Source: Rubrivivax sp. (GTDB taxonomy: Bacteria; Pseudomonadota; Gammaproteobacteria; Burkholderiales; Burkholderiaceae_C). Taken from it: DNA of 8,951 bases. The stretch spans positions 1 to 8,951 of the forward strand of contig JAUYAJ010000632.1 in NCBI GenBank assembly GCA_030693565.1, read 5' to 3'. The notes beneath the pieces are model-generated. The model was not told the DNA's origin, ran no database searches, and saw nothing but the letters and a program-made list of their open reading frames with translations. Positions 1-6,291 of this stretch are shown in pieces. Every line of letters starts with the position of its first letter. The stretch's first letter is position 1. The position numbers and the translations under genes were made by a program.

Positions 1-1108
1 GGTGGACGAAGCCGCCGAGCGCCTGGTGGCGGCGCGCGCGCCAGTCTTCATCTGCGGCGGCGGCGTCATCATCGCCGGCGCCTGCGCGGCGCTGGCAGCG
101 CTGGCCGAACGGCTGGCGGCGCCGGTCTGCACCACCGTCAGCGGCCTGGGCAGCCTGGCGGCCGACCACGCGCTCAATGCCGGTGTGGTGGGCTCGAACG
201 GTGGCGTGCCGGCAACCCGGGCAGTGGTGGCGCAGGCCGATCTGGTGCTCTTCATCGGCTGCCGCGCGGGCTCCACCAGCACCGAGCACTGGAAGTTCCC
301 GGGCCGCGACGTGCCCATCCTGCACATCGACGTCGACGCCATGACCATCGGCACCAACTACCGCACCGCGGTGGCGCTGGTCGGCGACGCCTTGCTGGCG
401 CTGACGGCGCTGGACGCGGCGGTGCAAGCGCGCATCGGCCGCCGGCCGGCGGGTGCCGTCGACGGCCGCGCGCTGGCCGCCCAGGCGCGGCGCGCCAAGC
501 AAGACTTCTTCGCCCCGCTGGCGGCATCGCCGCAGCAGCCGATCCGGCCCGAACGGGTCGTCGAAGCGCTCAACCGGCTGCTGCCGGCGCGCGCCGTCGT
601 CGTTGCCGACCCCGGCACGCCTTGCCCCTATCTGTCGGCCTACTTCCAGGCCCCGCAGGCCGGCCGCCACTTCATCACCAACCGCGCCCACGGCGCGCTG
701 GGCTACTCGATGTCGGCTGGCGTGGGCGCGCTGTTCGGCCGCCCCGACGCGGTGGTGGTGGCGGTGATGGGCGACGGCAGTTTCGGCTTCACCTGCGGTG
801 AGCTCGAGACCATCGCCCGGCGCCGCTTGCCGCTGAAGATGATCGTGTTCTCGAACGCCGTCTTCGGCTGGATCAAGGCGAGCCAGAAGAGCGGCTATGG
901 CGGGCGCTACTTCTCGGTCGACTTCGACCGCACCGACCACGCCCGCGTCGCCGAGGCCTTCGGCGTCAAGGCCTGGCGTGTCGAAGACCCCGCCGAGCTC
1001 GACGCCGCGATCCGCGCCGCACTCGCCCACGACGGCCCGGCGCTGATCGACGTGCTGTCGCAGGAGTTGCAAGACACCGCCGTGCCCGTCAGCCAGTGGA
1101 TGGGCTGA
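1..1108 (+). CDS. Thiamine-diphosphate-dependent enzyme, acetolactate synthase-like (5' partial)
   Basis: This is the C-terminal ~368 residues of a ThDP-dependent enzyme of the family that includes acetolactate synthase, benzoylformate decarboxylase and related 2-oxoacid carboligases/decarboxylases. Numbering from the GTG at base 2, residues ~1-135 match the central domain, with a Rossmann-like CGGGV at 18-22 and a DLVLFIGCRAGS strand at 80-91. Residues ~185-355 are the ThDP-binding PP domain. The cofactor motif starts at GDG (257-259) and ends at Asn285 (FSN), the expected spacing for the Mg/diphosphate site. Family members are usually about 540-600 residues and begin with a PYR domain carrying the catalytic Glu. 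That part is missing here because the window starts inside the gene, so the GTG at base 2 is not a credible start. The PYR domain would be needed to choose among activities, so the substrate is unknown. A binding-protein gene follows 43 bases downstream on the same strand. Confidence 0.88.
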   Translation, partial: VDEAAERLVAARAPVFICGGGVIIAGACAALAALAERLAAPVCTTVSGLGSLAADHALNAGVVGSNGGVPATRAVVAQADLVLFIGCRAGSTSTEHWKFPGRDVPILHIDVDAMTIGTNYRTAVALVGDALLALTALDAAVQARIGRRPAGAVDGRALAAQARRAKQDFFAPLAASPQQPIRPERVVEALNRLLPARAVVVADPGTPCPYLSAYFQAPQAGRHFITNRAHGALGYSMSAGVGALFGRPDAVVVAVMGDGSFGFTCGELETIARRRLPLKMIVFSNAVFGWIKASQKSGYGGRYFSVDFDRTDHARVAEAFGVKAWRVEDPAELDAAIRAALAHDGPALIDVLSQELQDTAVPVSQWMG

Positions 1109-1139
1109 GCCGCTTTCATTCCCCCAACCTCATTGAGCC

Positions 1140-1144
1140 AGGAG
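1140..1144 (+). promoter_or_regulatory. Ribosome binding site of the Bug-family gene
   Basis: AGGAG lies seven bases before the ATG at 1152. It is the only good Shine-Dalgarno match in the 43-base spacer and fixes the start of the binding protein. No promoter-like pair of boxes or hairpin was seen in the spacer, which fits co-transcription with the ThDP enzyme gene. Confidence 0.7.
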
Positions 1145-1151
1145 CCTGCCC

Positions 1152-2129
1152 ATGTCATCGTCCATCAACCGTCGCCATGCGCTCGGCCTGGCCAGCGCCG
1201 CCGCTCTGGGCCTGGCGCTGCCGGCGCGCGCCGACAAAGACACCCCGCTGCGCCTGGTGGTGCCGTTCCCGCCCGGCGGCAGCACCGACATCGCCGCGCG
1301 CATCATGCAGCCGGTGCTGGCCGAAAAGCTCGGTCGGCCGGTCATCGTCGACAACCGCCCCGGCGCAGCGAGCCAGATCGCGACCCAGTTCGTCGCCAAG
1401 TCGGCCGCTGACGGCAACACGCTGCTGCTGAGCTTCGACAACCACGCCATCAACCCGATCGCCAAGCCCAAGCTGCCTTACGACACCTTCAAGGACTTCG
1501 CCGGCGTCACGCTGGCGCTGCGCTTCCCGCTGGTGATCGGCGCGTCGGCATCGGTGACTGCCAAGGACTTGCGCGAATTCGTCGAAGCCGCGCGGCGCGC
1601 GCCGGCCAAGTTCAGCTATGCGTCGACCGGCCTGGGGTCGATGAACCACCTGGTGATGGAAGACATCAAGCGCCAGGCCAGCGTCGACGTGCTGCACGTG
1701 CCATTTGGCGGTGGTGGCCCGGCGGTGCAGGCGGTGCTGGGCGACGTCAGCCAGATCACGCTGCTGAGTTTTGCGGCGCTGCGTGGCCAGATCGCCGCCG
1801 GCAAGATTCGCCCGCTGGCGGTGACCGGTGCGCGCCGCCTGCCCGAACTGCCCGATGTGCCCACGGTGGCCGAATCAGGCTTCGCTGGCTTCGAGGCCTA
1901 TTCCTGGATCGGCATCTTCGCCCCGTCGGCGACCAAGGCGCCGACGCTGGCCAAGCTGACCGCCGACTTCCAGGCCACGCTGGCGCATCCCGATGTCCGC
2001 CTCAAGCTCACCCAGGCCGGCTTCGAGGTCATGGCCACCGATGGCGCCGGCGTCGAACGCCACGCGCTCGAGCAGTTCGAACGCTGGGGCGCTTTCGTCA
2101 GGAAGCACAACCTGAAGCTCGAGGATTGA
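1152..2129 (+). CDS. Bug/TctC-family periplasmic solute-binding protein
   Basis: A 325-residue extracytoplasmic binding protein of the Bug (TctC) family, which captures mostly small carboxylates in the periplasm for tripartite tricarboxylate transporters. Residues 1-27 form a signal peptide: basic NRRHAL stretch, Ala/Leu-rich core, then an ALPARA cleavage site before DKD. The twin arginine at 7-8 could suggest Tat export, but the motif is weak and Sec is equally plausible. Family hallmarks after cleavage are the LRLVVPFPPGGSTDIAARI segment (33-51), VIVDNRPGA (64-72), YASTGLGSMNHL, and HVPFGGGGPAVQAVLGDV in the middle of the protein. Length is typical for the family. The ATG at 1152 is supported by AGGAG and by the signal peptide beginning there. 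No TctA/TctB membrane genes are in the window; such orphan Bug genes are common in Burkholderiales. The ligand may relate to the neighbouring ThDP enzyme, but this is inference. Confidence 0.93.
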   Translation: MSSSINRRHALGLASAAALGLALPARADKDTPLRLVVPFPPGGSTDIAARIMQPVLAEKLGRPVIVDNRPGAASQIATQFVAKSAADGNTLLLSFDNHAINPIAKPKLPYDTFKDFAGVTLALRFPLVIGASASVTAKDLREFVEAARRAPAKFSYASTGLGSMNHLVMEDIKRQASVDVLHVPFGGGGPAVQAVLGDVSQITLLSFAALRGQIAAGKIRPLAVTGARRLPELPDVPTVAESGFAGFEAYSWIGIFAPSATKAPTLAKLTADFQATLAHPDVRLKLTQAGFEVMATDGAGVERHALEQFERWGAFVRKHNLKLED

Positions 2130-2130
2130 G

Positions 2131-2997
2131 ATGACGGCTGAGCGCGCGCCGGCCCTGCTGCGGCTCGACCACATCGTGATCGCGGTCGGCGACCTGGCAC
2201 AGACCTGCACCGATTTCCGCGCCCTTGGCTTCACGGTGCTGGCCGGTGGTGAGCATGCCGGCCGCCCTTCGCACAACGCGCTGGTGGTGCTGGCCGACGG
2301 CGCTTATCTGGAGCTGATCGCCTGGCGCGCGCCAGCGCCGCAGGAACGCTGGTACCGTGACCACGCGGCGCATGGCGACGGCCTGGTCGACTTCGCCTTG
2401 CTGCCGCACGACACCGGCGCGGTGCTGGCGGCGGCGCGCCAGCGCGGCCTGGCCAGCTTGAGCGGCCCCTTCGATGGCCGGCGCCTGCGGCCCGATGGTG
2501 AGCAACTGAAGTGGCAGACCGCGCGCCACGACACGCCGGATCTGCCCTTTCTGTGCGGCGACATCACGCCGCGCTCGCTGCGCGTGCCCGAGGGCGATGC
2601 GCGCCGGCATGGCAATGGCGCCAGCGGCGTGGCCAGCCTGGTGGTGGCGGTGCACGACATCGAGGCCTCGCTGGCGCGTTACCGCGCTTTGCTGGGCGAC
2701 GATGCGGTGATCGGCGCCGCGCGCGCCGATGGCGCCAGCGGCTGCCTCTCAGCCGACATCGAATTGGGCGGCTGCAGGCTGCAACTGCGAACGCCCGACC
2801 CCTCGGTCACGGCCGAGACCAGCGCCGCGGCCGCGCTGCGCCAGCGGCTGGCCACGCGTGGCCAAGGGCCTTGCGCGCTGGTGCTGCGCGGGCAGCCTGG
2901 CGCTTCGGCGCAGGCTTTCGACACGGCGCTATGCCACGGCGTGGCGCTGCAGCTGGCGCCGGCCGGGCATCAAGACGCGGTGCGCGGCCTGACGTAA
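2131..2997 (+). CDS. Two-module VOC (glyoxalase-like) family protein
   Basis: A 288-residue cytoplasmic protein of the vicinal oxygen chelate superfamily, closest by eye to the Glyoxalase_3-like group. The first module (about 10-125) opens with LDHIVIAVGDL, in which His14 is a candidate metal ligand. It continues with LGFTVLAGGEHAGRPSHNALV and AYLELIAW, where the Glu is a second candidate ligand. A second, weaker module begins near residue 167 with ASLVVAVHDIEASLARYRALLG. VOC proteins include dioxygenases, epimerases, lyases and resistance proteins, and the reaction here cannot be assigned. The ATG lies one base after the stop of the binding-protein gene, with GAGG six bases upstream, so the two are probably co-transcribed and coupled. 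The 3' end overlaps the convergent HD-GYP gene by 28 bp. Confidence 0.85.
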   Translation: MTAERAPALLRLDHIVIAVGDLAQTCTDFRALGFTVLAGGEHAGRPSHNALVVLADGAYLELIAWRAPAPQERWYRDHAAHGDGLVDFALLPHDTGAVLAAARQRGLASLSGPFDGRRLRPDGEQLKWQTARHDTPDLPFLCGDITPRSLRVPEGDARRHGNGASGVASLVVAVHDIEASLARYRALLGDDAVIGAARADGASGCLSADIELGGCRLQLRTPDPSVTAETSAAAALRQRLATRGQGPCALVLRGQPGASAQAFDTALCHGVALQLAPAGHQDAVRGLT

Positions 2998-4292
2998 ATC
3001 TTCAATCTGCCGCCTTCGCGGGCTACGAACTGGCGAACGCGGGCGATCAGCGCGGTTGACAGCACATGGCCGGCGGTCAGCATGACCACGCCGGTGGTCG
3101 ACACCAGGTCGCGCGCCAGCACCATCTCGGCTTCCAGGTCGGCCGAACCCATCAGCACCTCGGCACGGCTCTTGGCGCGCTGCGGCTCGCTGATGTGCAG
3201 GAAGACGTCGAGCACCTCGGGGTCGTACTGGCTGCCGCGGCCCAGGCGCATCAAGGTGCGGGTCTCGGCGGGCGTCAGCGTGGTCTCGGCGAGGTGGCCG
3301 CTTTGCATGTCGTCGAACATGTCGGCCACGGCCAGGATGCGGGCGCCGATCGGGATCGCGTTGCCGCACAGGCGGTCGGGGAATCCACTGCCGTCGAAGC
3401 GCTCATGGTGGGCGCGGATGATGGCGGCCACGCCCTGCATGTCGTCGAGCGCGATCAAGGCCTGTTCGCCGACGACGGCGTGGCGCTGGTACTGGGTCAG
3501 CTCGGCCGGGTCGTAGCGGGAGTAGGGCTTGTTGAGCAAGACATCGGAGCCACCGATCAAGCCGATGTCGTGCAACAGCCCGGCGACGAAAATCTGCTGG
3601 ACATCGTCGGCCGGCAACTCCATCGCGCGGGCGATCTGGCGCGCGGTATCCGCGACCCGCCGGCCATGGCCTGACAGACGGCCGGCGCGCAGTTCGAGCA
3701 AGCCGGCAAAGACCTTGATCGAGCTCATGTAGCTGCGCTTGAGCTTGTCGTTGGCATTCGACAAATCGGCGGTGCGCGCCTGCACACGCTGCTCGAGCAA
3801 GGTGTTGGCGTCGCGCAGTTCGAGGTTCTGTGCCTGCGTCAGCGCTTCCAGGCGCCGCTTGTCCTGTTCCAGCGCTCGCAGCTCCAGGCCTTGGCGGACC
3901 ACGGCTTGCAGTTCGGTGTCGTCCCAGGGCTTGCTGAGATAGCGAAAGATGCGGCCGCGGTTGATGGCGGCCACGGTGGCGCTCATGTCGGCGTGGCCGG
4001 TGAGCAGCACGCGCACGGTCTCCGGCCAGCGCCCGCGTGCTTGTTCGAGCAGCTGCGCGCCGTCCATGCCCGGCATGCGCATGTCGGAGACGATGAGGTC
4101 GACCGTCTGCGTCTCCATCAGCTGCAGCGCCTGGGCGCCGCCTTCTGCGGTGAGCACGCGGTAGCCGGGCGGGCGCAGCGCACGCTTGAGCGCCGACAAG
4201 ATGTTCGGTTCGTCGTCAACGCACAGCACCGTCAAGGTCGGCGCCGCGGTGGCGGCCGCTGCCACAGGGGCATCGACGACGTCGGTGTTCAT
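2970..4292 (-). CDS. REC-HD-GYP response regulator, probable c-di-GMP phosphodiesterase (RpfG-like)
   Basis: A 440-residue cytoplasmic response regulator. A receiver domain (about 19-135) has acidic D26/D27, phosphoacceptor D70 in SDMRMPGM, T98 and K121 (SKPWDD). A heptad-like linker follows (about 140-190), then an HD-GYP domain (about 195-365) of the class that hydrolyses cyclic-di-GMP. Candidate metal ligands H209, H241-D242, H271, H295-H296 and D324 are all present. Two signature positions deviate: HDIGL (241-245) instead of HDIGK, and GFP (303-305) instead of GYP. About 70 residues follow the HD-GYP domain, with an LVSTTGVVMLTAGHVL segment. The start is the ATG at 4292, whose ATGA overlaps the stop of the upstream kinase gene. 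The frame stays open upstream, but that stretch is an Arg/His-rich shadow of the kinase. No strong ribosome site is seen, consistent with translational coupling. The natural partner kinase is the gene just upstream. Domain assignment is firm; catalytic activity is inferred. Confidence 0.93.
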   Translation of the reverse strand: MNTDVVDAPVAAAATAAPTLTVLCVDDEPNILSALKRALRPPGYRVLTAEGGAQALQLMETQTVDLIVSDMRMPGMDGAQLLEQARGRWPETVRVLLTGHADMSATVAAINRGRIFRYLSKPWDDTELQAVVRQGLELRALEQDKRRLEALTQAQNLELRDANTLLEQRVQARTADLSNANDKLKRSYMSSIKVFAGLLELRAGRLSGHGRRVADTARQIARAMELPADDVQQIFVAGLLHDIGLIGGSDVLLNKPYSRYDPAELTQYQRHAVVGEQALIALDDMQGVAAIIRAHHERFDGSGFPDRLCGNAIPIGARILAVADMFDDMQSGHLAETTLTPAETRTLMRLGRGSQYDPEVLDVFLHISEPQRAKSRAEVLMGSADLEAEMVLARDLVSTTGVVMLTAGHVLSTALIARVRQFVAREGGRLKIYVRPRTAS

Positions 4293-5206
4293 GCGTCTGT
4301 CTCGGCCGGCTCGATCGGCAGCCAGACCTTGAAGCGCGTGCCGCGACCCAGCTCGCTGTCGACCTCGATGCGCCCGCCATGTTTCTTGACGATGCCGTAA
4401 GACAGCGACAGCCCCAGGCCGGTGCCTTTGCCGATCGGCTTGGTGGTGAAGAAGGGGTCGAAGACGCGCTTGAGGTTGTCGGCGTTGATGCCGCAACCGT
4501 CGTCTTCGACCTCGATCCAGACCTGGTCGGCCGCGGTTCCGGTGCGAATGGTGATGACGCCGCGCTCTTTGGTGATGGCGTGGGCGGCGTTGACCAGCAG
4601 GTTCAGGAACACCTGGTTGAGCTCGGAGGGCAGGCAATGCACCTCGGGCAGCTCGCCGTACTGCTTGACGACGCTGGCCTTGTACTTGATCTCGTGGTTG
4701 ACGATGTTCAGCGTCGAGTCGATGCCCTTGTGCAGGTTGACCCACTCCCATTGCCGGCGAGCGTCGACATGCGAGAAGTCCTTCAAGTCCTGGACGATCT
4801 TGCGCACGCGGGCGATGCCTTCCTGGGTCTCGCGCATCAGCGTGGGGATGTCTTGCTTCAGGTAGTCGAGGTCGACCTCCTGGCGCAGCGCGCGCAGGTG
4901 CTGGGCGGCCGGGTGGCCGGCGTGCTCGAGCTCGCAGGCTTCGTAGGCGCTGAGCACGCGAAAGACGTCCTCGAGGTACTTCTCCAGGCTGGCGACGTTG
5001 GAGAAGATGTAGCCGACCGGGTTGTTGATCTCGTGCGCCACGCCAGCGGCCAGCAGCCCGATCGAGGCCAGCTTCTCCGACTGCACGAGCTGCTCCTGGG
5101 TTTGCGAGAGCCGCTGGTTCAAGGCCTTGAGCTCGTCGTTGGCGCGCAGCAACTCGTTGACTTGCTGGTCGGACCAGCGCGGCGCGGTGGCGTCGGTGGT
5201 GGTCAT
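4289..5206 (-). CDS. Soluble sensor-less histidine kinase
   Basis: A 305-residue histidine kinase with no membrane segment and no recognisable sensor domain. A short N-terminal coiled coil (about 13-45, ending QLVQSEKLASIG) leads into the H-box GVAHEINNPVGYI with phosphoacceptor His58. An extended dimerisation region runs to about residue 150. The ATPase domain has the N-box around N202/N206 (LNLLVNAAHA), G1 with D236 (DDGCGI), the F-box RVFDPFFTTKP, and G2 GKGTGLGLSL (259-268). All residues needed for ATP binding and autophosphorylation appear present. The HEINNP type H-box resembles that of NtrB/AtoS-like kinases. The start is the ATG at 5206, whose ATGA overlaps the HDOD stop; the longer open frame upstream is an Arg-rich shadow of the HDOD gene. 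Its TGA overlaps the start of the REC-HD-GYP gene, its likely phosphotransfer target. Input presumably comes from a partner protein, with the HDOD or PAS proteins of the same operon as candidates (inference). Confidence 0.94.
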   Translation of the reverse strand: MTTTDATAPRWSDQQVNELLRANDELKALNQRLSQTQEQLVQSEKLASIGLLAAGVAHEINNPVGYIFSNVASLEKYLEDVFRVLSAYEACELEHAGHPAAQHLRALRQEVDLDYLKQDIPTLMRETQEGIARVRKIVQDLKDFSHVDARRQWEWVNLHKGIDSTLNIVNHEIKYKASVVKQYGELPEVHCLPSELNQVFLNLLVNAAHAITKERGVITIRTGTAADQVWIEVEDDGCGINADNLKRVFDPFFTTKPIGKGTGLGLSLSYGIVKKHGGRIEVDSELGRGTRFKVWLPIEPAETDA

Positions 5207-6291
5207 AAGGCCAGGGCCTCGCACAAGGCGGTGACGCCTTCCTCGGTTTGCTCGAGGATGCTCATGTACTGGGCGTCGGCCAGGGCGAGCCGGCTCCAGG
5301 CTGCCAGCACCGCGCCGGGCACGGCTTCGCTGGGCTGGCCCGTCAAGTCCAGCCCATGGGCCAGGGCGTCGGCGACGTGGACGGCGTCGGTGATGCTGGC
5401 GGGCTGGTTGGCGCCTTCGCCCGGGCGGTGGTGGCGAGCGATGGCGTCGACGACGGCGGCCGGGAAGTGCCAGCGCTTGGCAACGTGGGTGCCGACATCG
5501 GCGTGGTCGCAGCCCAGCAGCGCGTGCTCGGCCTCGATCTCCGGGCAGTCGGCCATTGCACTGTGGCCGATGGCGGCGGCCAGTTGCTGCGGAAAGCGCG
5601 ACGCGAGCACCAGGCGACCGATGTCGTGCAGCAGGCCGGCGGCGAAAGCCATGTCGCCGTTCAGGCGCGCGGCGCGCGCCAGCGCCCGCGCGGTGATGCC
5701 GGTGGCGAGCGCGTGTTTCCAGAAGCCGGGAAAGTCGAAGCCTGGGCAATCGGGCTGGGCGATGCGGCTGGAAACGGCGGCCGTCATCAGCAGCGTGCCG
5801 ACGGTGCGCATGCCCAGCACCTGCACGGCGTCATGGATGGTGCCGACGCGACCGGACACACCGTAGAAGGGCGAGTTGGCCAGCCGCAGCGTGCGTGCCA
5901 CCAGCGTTTGATCCTGGGCGATGCGGGTGGCAAAGTCGGCCGCGTTGACGTTGTCGTCCTGCAGCAAGGTCATCAGTTCGAGCACGATCTGCGGCAACGC
6001 CGGCAACTCGCCGACGCTGCGTTCGAGCGCGGCCTCGCCAAGTGGCTGGGCCAACACTGGAGCGGCGGCGCTGCGCGGCGCCGCCGGCACTGCACTTTCC
6101 AGCACACCAGGCAACGCGCGATGGCGCTGCAGCAGGTGCAGCGCCGGATGCACCTGGCCGGCGCGCAGCGAATGCCTGAAGAGCGCGGCGAGCCTTGCGG
6201 TGGCGGCGCCAGCGGTGCTGGCCGGAACCTCGGGCAGTGGCGGCACCAGGGCAGCTGCAGTGGCGCCGGCATCGATCATGGCGAGGCTCAT
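5203..6291 (-). CDS. HDOD-domain signalling protein
   Basis: A 362-residue protein with an HDOD domain, a module related to HD phosphohydrolases, usually regarded as a non-catalytic signalling or scaffold unit. The domain spans about 93-290: LPALPQIVLELMTLL, then IAQDQTLVARTLRLANSPFY, then LLHDIGRL. Unlike many HDOD proteins it keeps an HD-like set: H193, H222-D223, H256 or H263, H287-H288 and D308. Residues 1-90 are Ala/Pro/Leu-rich; they include a possible helical part (about 31-60) and a low-complexity linker (about 66-80) and match no domain I recognise. The ATG at 6291 is preferred because GGAGGG lies six bases upstream; a TTG three bases earlier would sit too close to it. The start overlaps the upstream stop (TGATG) and the stop overlaps the kinase start (ATGA). 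Its place between the EAL protein and a sensor-less kinase suggests it tunes that kinase, which is inference. Confidence 0.92.
   Translation of the reverse strand: MSLAMIDAGATAAALVPPLPEVPASTAGAATARLAALFRHSLRAGQVHPALHLLQRHRALPGVLESAVPAAPRSAAAPVLAQPLGEAALERSVGELPALPQIVLELMTLLQDDNVNAADFATRIAQDQTLVARTLRLANSPFYGVSGRVGTIHDAVQVLGMRTVGTLLMTAAVSSRIAQPDCPGFDFPGFWKHALATGITARALARAARLNGDMAFAAGLLHDIGRLVLASRFPQQLAAAIGHSAMADCPEIEAEHALLGCDHADVGTHVAKRWHFPAAVVDAIARHHRPGEGANQPASITDAVHVADALAHGLDLTGQPSEAVPGAVLAAWSRLALADAQYMSILEQTEEGVTALCEALAL
6063..6086. repeat. Perfect 9-bp inverted repeat within the HDOD gene
   Basis: The arms at 6063-6071 and 6078-6086 are exact reverse complements (CGGCGGCGC and GCGCCGCCG) around a six-base loop, all G/C except one T in the loop. 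It falls in the Ala/Pro/Arg-rich linker (residues ~69-77) of the HDOD protein, about 200 bases into the reading frame. No T-run follows on either strand, so it is not a rho-independent terminator. It may be a by-product of GC-rich Ala/Arg codons. Confidence 0.5.

Noticed and set aside
2961..3000. Possible bidirectional terminator at the convergent junction
   Set aside because: Only a 5-bp GC stem with a loop of about 19 bases could be drawn, with no T-run on either strand.
4293..4751. N-terminal extension of the HD-GYP protein from an upstream start
   Set aside because: The added residues are Arg/His/Gln-rich and overlap the kinase ATPase domain in another frame. The ATG at 4292 gives an ATGA junction and a normal REC start.
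5207..5749. N-terminal extension of the kinase from an upstream start
   Set aside because: The added residues are an Arg/Pro-rich shadow of the HDOD domain. The ATG at 5206 overlaps the HDOD stop in the usual coupled manner.
4379..5866. Long + strand open frame of 495 codons
   Set aside because: It lies antisense to the kinase and HDOD genes, whose H-box, N-box, G1/G2 and HDOD motifs are intact. Its own translation has no recognisable domain and reads as a GC-rich shadow.
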